The position numbers and the translations under genes are program-made. DNA of 64,000 bases from Siccibacter colletis (GTDB lineage: Bacteria > Pseudomonadota > Gammaproteobacteria > Enterobacterales > Enterobacteriaceae), in contig NZ_JMSQ01000013.1 of the NCBI RefSeq assembly GCF_000696575.1, positions 28,484-92,483 on the forward strand, in the 5' to 3' direction. Positions within the stretch are counted from its first letter, which is position 1. The number at the start of each line of letters is the position of its first letter. This document shows positions 60,781 through 64,000 of the stretch, piece after piece. The notes under the pieces were generated by a model. That model was not told the DNA's origin. It saw nothing but the letters and a program-made list of their open reading frames with translations, and searched no databases.

Positions 60781-62643
60781 ATGATGATCAAAAAACTTTC
60801 GCTGTGGTCGGCGCTGTCCGTCACGGCATTTTCTGGCTGGGCGCAGGACAGCAGCCCGGATACCCTGGTCGTTACCGCCAACCGTTTCCAGCAGCCGGTT
60901 AATACGGTGCTGGCTCCGACTGACGTTGTGACACGCGAGCAGATTGATAAATGGCAGGCTAAAACGGTACTGGACGTTATGCGTCGCCTTCCCGGCGTAG
61001 ATGTCGCTCAGAGTGGGGGAATGGGGCAGCTGGCCTCAGTATTCGTACGTGGTACCGAGTCGCGGCATGTGCTGGTTTTAGTTGATGGTGTGCCCGTCGC
61101 TCGTCCGGGTATTTCTAACGACTCTGATCTCTATCAAATTCCGGTTTCGCTGGTGCAGCGCGTTGAATATATCCGTGGGCCACGTTCCGCCGTGTACGGT
61201 TCGGGGGCGATTGGCGGCGTAGTCAATATTATTACGCAAAGCGACGAGGATCGTTCTCAGGTTGGCGCGGGCGTCGGCTCGAAAGGCTATCAGGAGTACA
61301 ATGGTACGCTACGTCAGCGCTTCGGCGATACCATCGTGACCGCTGCGGGAGCGTATCAAACCACTAATGGTTTTAACGTGCAGCCCGATTCGACCTATGC
61401 GGGGGACCGGGATCGCGACGGTTATCGGAGTAAACTGTTCTGGGGTGGCGTAGAGCATACGTTCAACGATAACTTCAATGGTTTCTTCCGCAGCTACGGT
61501 TATAAGAATAATGCTGATTACGATCAGGGCGGCTGGGGTTATGACGGCGGTGGGGATGAAAACCAGCACTATTCACAATCATGGGATACGGGATTACGTT
61601 TCCACTCCGGCCTTTACTCTTCACAACTTCTTGCCAGCTACCAGCGTATCAAAGATTACAACTACAGCAGTTACGCCGGGCGATATAACACCGGCACGAC
61701 GCTGGATGATATGGAACAGCGTTATATCCAGTGGGGTAATAATGTCGTCATCGGCCAGGGTTCTGTAAGCGCAGGCGCCGACTGGAAGCAGGAGCGCCTG
61801 ACATCTTATGGTGCCGACTTCACCGGTGCGCCCGCGAAAGACAGCTATAAAAGAGATAACACCGGCCTGTACCTTACCGGCCAGCAGCAGATTGACCGCG
61901 TGACGCTGGAAGCGTCCGGGCGTGAAGATCATGATGATGAATTCGGCTGGCACGGCACCTGGCAGACCGCTGCGGGTTGGGAGTTTGTTGACGATTATCG
62001 CGTAACGCTCTCATACGGTACTGGTTTCGTCGCCCCTTCACTGGGTCAGCAGTATGGCGCTGAGCGTTTTGGCATAGCTGCTAATCCAGACCTGCAACCT
62101 GAGGAGTCGAAGCAGTGGGAAGCCGGAATCGAAGGCCTCACCGGCCCTCTGGACTGGCGCTTGTCCGCTTACCGATACAAAATTCAGAACCTTATGTCTT
62201 ACGATAATGACGCTTACTACAACGTCAAATCGGCCACAATCAAAGGCCTTGAGTGGACGGGCAATATCTCAACCGGGCCAGTAGCGCATAGCCTGACGCT
62301 TCAGTATATCGATCCGCGCGATGACGAAACGGACCAGGTGCTTAATCGTCGGGCTAAGCAACAAGTCAAATATAACCTCAGCGGTAATGTCTACCACCTC
62401 GGGTGGGATGTAACGTATCAGTACATCGGTAAACGTTACGATGTTGATACCACTGCGTCACCTTATCGCACCGTAGAGATGGGCGGCGTCAGCCTCTGGG
62501 ATCTCGCCGTGTCATATCCAGTCACCTCTGCTCTGACAGTTCGTGGTAAAATCGCCAACCTGTTCGATAAAGAGTACGAGACGGTATATGGCTACGCTAC
62601 TGCAGGACGAGAATACACTTTGTCTGGCAGCTACACCTTCTGA
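60781..62643 (+). CDS. btuB: TonB-dependent vitamin B12 outer-membrane transporter
   Basis: 620 codons (E. coli 614). Signal peptide ending near GWA, then the TonB box DTLVVTA, a plug domain (about 30-155) with RRLPGVDVAQSGG and VEYIRGPRSAVYGSGAIGG, and a 22-strand barrel ending in the aromatic C-terminus GSYTF that directs outer-membrane assembly. ATG 60781 is 10 bases after the GGA SD; the adjacent ATG 60784 is an alternative. The tail overlaps murI by 56 bases. Confidence 0.97.
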   Translation: MMIKKLSLWSALSVTAFSGWAQDSSPDTLVVTANRFQQPVNTVLAPTDVVTREQIDKWQAKTVLDVMRRLPGVDVAQSGGMGQLASVFVRGTESRHVLVLVDGVPVARPGISNDSDLYQIPVSLVQRVEYIRGPRSAVYGSGAIGGVVNIITQSDEDRSQVGAGVGSKGYQEYNGTLRQRFGDTIVTAAGAYQTTNGFNVQPDSTYAGDRDRDGYRSKLFWGGVEHTFNDNFNGFFRSYGYKNNADYDQGGWGYDGGGDENQHYSQSWDTGLRFHSGLYSSQLLASYQRIKDYNYSSYAGRYNTGTTLDDMEQRYIQWGNNVVIGQGSVSAGADWKQERLTSYGADFTGAPAKDSYKRDNTGLYLTGQQQIDRVTLEASGREDHDDEFGWHGTWQTAAGWEFVDDYRVTLSYGTGFVAPSLGQQYGAERFGIAANPDLQPEESKQWEAGIEGLTGPLDWRLSAYRYKIQNLMSYDNDAYYNVKSATIKGLEWTGNISTGPVAHSLTLQYIDPRDDETDQVLNRRAKQQVKYNLSGNVYHLGWDVTYQYIGKRYDVDTTASPYRTVEMGGVSLWDLAVSYPVTSALTVRGKIANLFDKEYETVYGYATAGREYTLSGSYTF

Positions 62644-63439
62644 GGCACGTCCAACCGTACTGGTGTTTGACTCCGGTGTGGGTGGGCTCTCTGTCTATGA
62701 TGAGATCCGGCAGCTCTTGCCGGATCTGCACTATATCTACGCGTTCGATAACGTTGCCTTTCCCTATGGTGAGAAGAGTGAAGCGTTTATCGTTGAACGC
62801 GTTGTTGAGATCGTGACAGCTGTTCAGGCGCGTTACCCGCTGGCGCTGGCGGTCATCGCCTGCAACACGGCAAGTACCGTGTCGCTGCCGGCCCTGCGCG
62901 ACAAATTCCCCTTCCCGGTGGTAGGCGTAGTGCCCGCTATTAAACCTGCGGCGCGTCTTACTGCGAATGGCGTTGTCGGCCTGCTGGCAACCCGCGCCAC
63001 GGTACGTCGTCCTTATACGCATGAACTTATCGCCCGTTTTGCAACCGAGTGCCAGATTGAAATGCTGGGATCGGCTGAGCTGGTGGAAATGGCGGAAGCG
63101 AAGCTGCATGGCGAGCCGGTGTCGCTGGAGGAGCTGCGCCGTATCCTGCGCCCGTGGCTGCGGATGCCGGAGCCGCCGGATACCGTGGTATTAGGTTGCA
63201 CTCACTTCCCGCTGTTACAGGAAGAACTGCTGGCAGTCCTGCCGGAAGGTACGCGTCTGATTGATTCCGGGGCGGCTATCGCGCGTCGCACTGCCTGGCT
63301 GCTGGAACATGAAGCGCCGAAAGCGGAATCGGCAGACAGCAACATTGCGTACTGCATGGCGTTTACCCCGGAAACTGCGCAATTAATGCCCGTTCTGGAG
63401 CGCTACGGCTTTAAAAAGCTCGAAAAACTGCCAGTTTGA
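62588..63439 (+). CDS. murI: Glutamate racemase
   Basis: 283 codons from ATG 62588 (MATLLQDENTLCLAATPS), aligned with the E. coli start; 15 upstream codons in the frame are excluded. Catalytic cysteines lie in VIACNTAST (about 92) and VLGCTHFPL (about 204), with FDSGVGGLSVYDE and FPYGEKS as substrate motifs. It makes D-glutamate for peptidoglycan. It overlaps the btuB 3' end by 56 bases in another frame, as in E. coli, and is followed by the rrn operon. Confidence 0.96.
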   Translation: MATLLQDENTLCLAATPSEARPTVLVFDSGVGGLSVYDEIRQLLPDLHYIYAFDNVAFPYGEKSEAFIVERVVEIVTAVQARYPLALAVIACNTASTVSLPALRDKFPFPVVGVVPAIKPAARLTANGVVGLLATRATVRRPYTHELIARFATECQIEMLGSAELVEMAEAKLHGEPVSLEELRRILRPWLRMPEPPDTVVLGCTHFPLLQEELLAVLPEGTRLIDSGAAIARRTAWLLEHEAPKAESADSNIAYCMAFTPETAQLMPVLERYGFKKLEKLPV

Positions 63440-63490
63440 CGCGGTTTTGTGTAAAAAAAAGACGGTTGAAAACTTTTTTCAAATTAGGGG

Positions 63491-63526
63491 TTGTCAGGGA
63501 AAAAGAACTCCCTATAATGCGCCTCC
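63491..63526 (+). promoter_or_regulatory. rRNA operon promoter P1
   Basis: -35 TTGTCA (63491-63496) and -10 TATAAT (63513-63518) are 16 bases apart, followed by the GC-rich discriminator GCGCCTCC typical of stringently controlled rrn P1. The A/T-rich 63450-63490 stretch is in place for an UP element and Fis sites. Confidence 0.85.
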
Positions 63527-63587
63527 ACTGACACGGAACAACGGCGAACAGGCCGGCCTGTCAGGTGAAGGCAAGCGAAATAAATGC

Positions 63588-63616
63588 TTGACTCCACAGC
63601 GGGATAGCGTAGTATA
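63588..63616 (+). promoter_or_regulatory. rRNA operon promoter P2
   Basis: -35 TTGACT (63588-63593) and a weak -10 (TAGTAT, 63610-63615) about 16 bases apart, about 100 bases downstream of P1, the usual rrn arrangement. Confidence 0.7.
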
Positions 63617-63653
63617 CGCAGCCCGCGCCGCTGAGAAATAAGCGAAGCGGCAC

Positions 63654-63665
63654 TGCTCTTTAACA
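63654..63665 (+). promoter_or_regulatory. boxA antitermination element of the rrn leader
   Basis: TGCTCTTTAACA is the standard boxA, recognised by NusB-NusE for rRNA antitermination. The leader then runs to the 16S gene at 63797. Confidence 0.88.
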
Positions 63666-63796
63666 ATTTATCAGACAATCTGTGTGGGCACTCGGGGCAC
63701 TGATATCTTTCACGTCGCAAGACGAAAAAGCATTATCAAGTCTCAAGAGTGAACACGTAATTCATTACGAAGTTTAATTCTTTGAGCATCAAACTT

Positions 63797-64000
63797 AAAT
63801 TGAAGAGTTTGATCATGGCTCAGATTGAACGCTGGCGGCAGGCCTAACACATGCAAGTCGAACGGTAACAGGAAGCAGCTTGCTGCTTTGCTGACGAGTG
63901 GCGGACGGGTGAGTAATGTCTGGGGATCTGCCTGATGGAGGGGGATAACTACTGGAAACGGTAGCTAATACCGCATAACGTCGCAAGACCAAAGAGGGGG
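63797..64000 (+). rRNA. rrs: 16S ribosomal RNA, 5' part only
   Basis: Starts AAATTGAAGAGTTTGATCAT, the exact 5' end of enterobacterial 16S rRNA, and contains the V1 region with AGGAAGCAGCTTGCTGCTTTG. The gene leaves the window after 204 bases. The location next to murI corresponds to rrnB of E. coli. The V1/V2 text is of Enterobacter/Citrobacter type, but this short piece cannot fix the species. Confidence 0.98.

Noticed and set aside
63447..63641. 64-codon frame before the 16S gene
   Set aside because: It lies across the rrn P1 and P2 promoters and leader.

Overview
The window is chromosomal DNA of a member of the Enterobacteriaceae close to Enterobacter/Kosakonia/Klebsiella rather than Escherichia or Salmonella. 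Nearly every protein is a close full-length relative of an E. coli K-12 protein. The argCBGH operon, however, carries a short-type argG that E. coli lacks at this place, and an ERIC element and REP-like palindromes are present. The last 204 bases are the start of a 16S rRNA gene of enterobacterial type. No plasmid, phage, IS element, integron or CRISPR array was seen. Almost all the DNA is core genome.

Layout. 1-2.1 kb: LPS inner-core genes rfaD-rfaF-rfaC (minus, rfaC cut by the window edge). 2.3-4.5 kb: kbl-tdh threonine catabolism. 4.9-6.0 kb: waaH, a core-modifying glycosyltransferase. 6.0-9.8 kb: gpmI-envC-yibQ. 10.0-13.2 kb: yibN-grxC-secB-gpsA-cysE. 13.3-13.8 kb: trmL. 13.8-16.6 kb: the Cpx envelope-stress system (cpxRA, divergent cpxP with the CpxQ sRNA in its 3' end). 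17-26 kb: a DUF805 gene, fieF, pfkA, sbp, a tandem 139-bp repeat, cdh, an SLC13-type permease, tpiA, yiiQ, yiiR and fpr. 26-30 kb: glpFKX. 30-39 kb: zapB, an ERIC element, rraA, menA, hslVU, ftsN, cytR, priA and rpmE. 39-44.5 kb: the methionine regulon metJ/metBL/metF with met boxes. 44.6-49.2 kb: eptC and ppc. 49.6-55.4 kb: argE/argCBGH. 55.5-58 kb: OxyS/oxyR and sthA. 58-60.4 kb: fabR, yijD and trmA. 60.5-63.4 kb: the cobalamin riboswitch, btuB and murI. 63.4-64 kb: rrn promoters and the 16S 5' end.

How the genes work together. Several regulons can be read from DNA sites: the CpxR box before cpxP, four-unit met boxes before metB and metF, ARG boxes between argE and argC, GlpR operators before glpF, an OxyR operator between oxyS and oxyR, a Cra site before pfkA, a sigma-32 promoter before hslVU, and the B12 riboswitch before btuB. 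The two LPS-core decorating genes, waaH and eptC, 40 kb apart, both carry a PmrA/BasR-type box with 11 of 12 consensus positions, which fits joint control in response to cationic peptides or metals.

No wholly new system was found. The most distinctive parts are accessory inserts in the core order (the SLC13 permease and the DUF805 gene with its 450-bp noncoding upstream region), the 139-bp tandem repeat that appears to split a terminator, and two junctions (trmL-cpxA, metF-eptC) where the gene order differs from E. coli.
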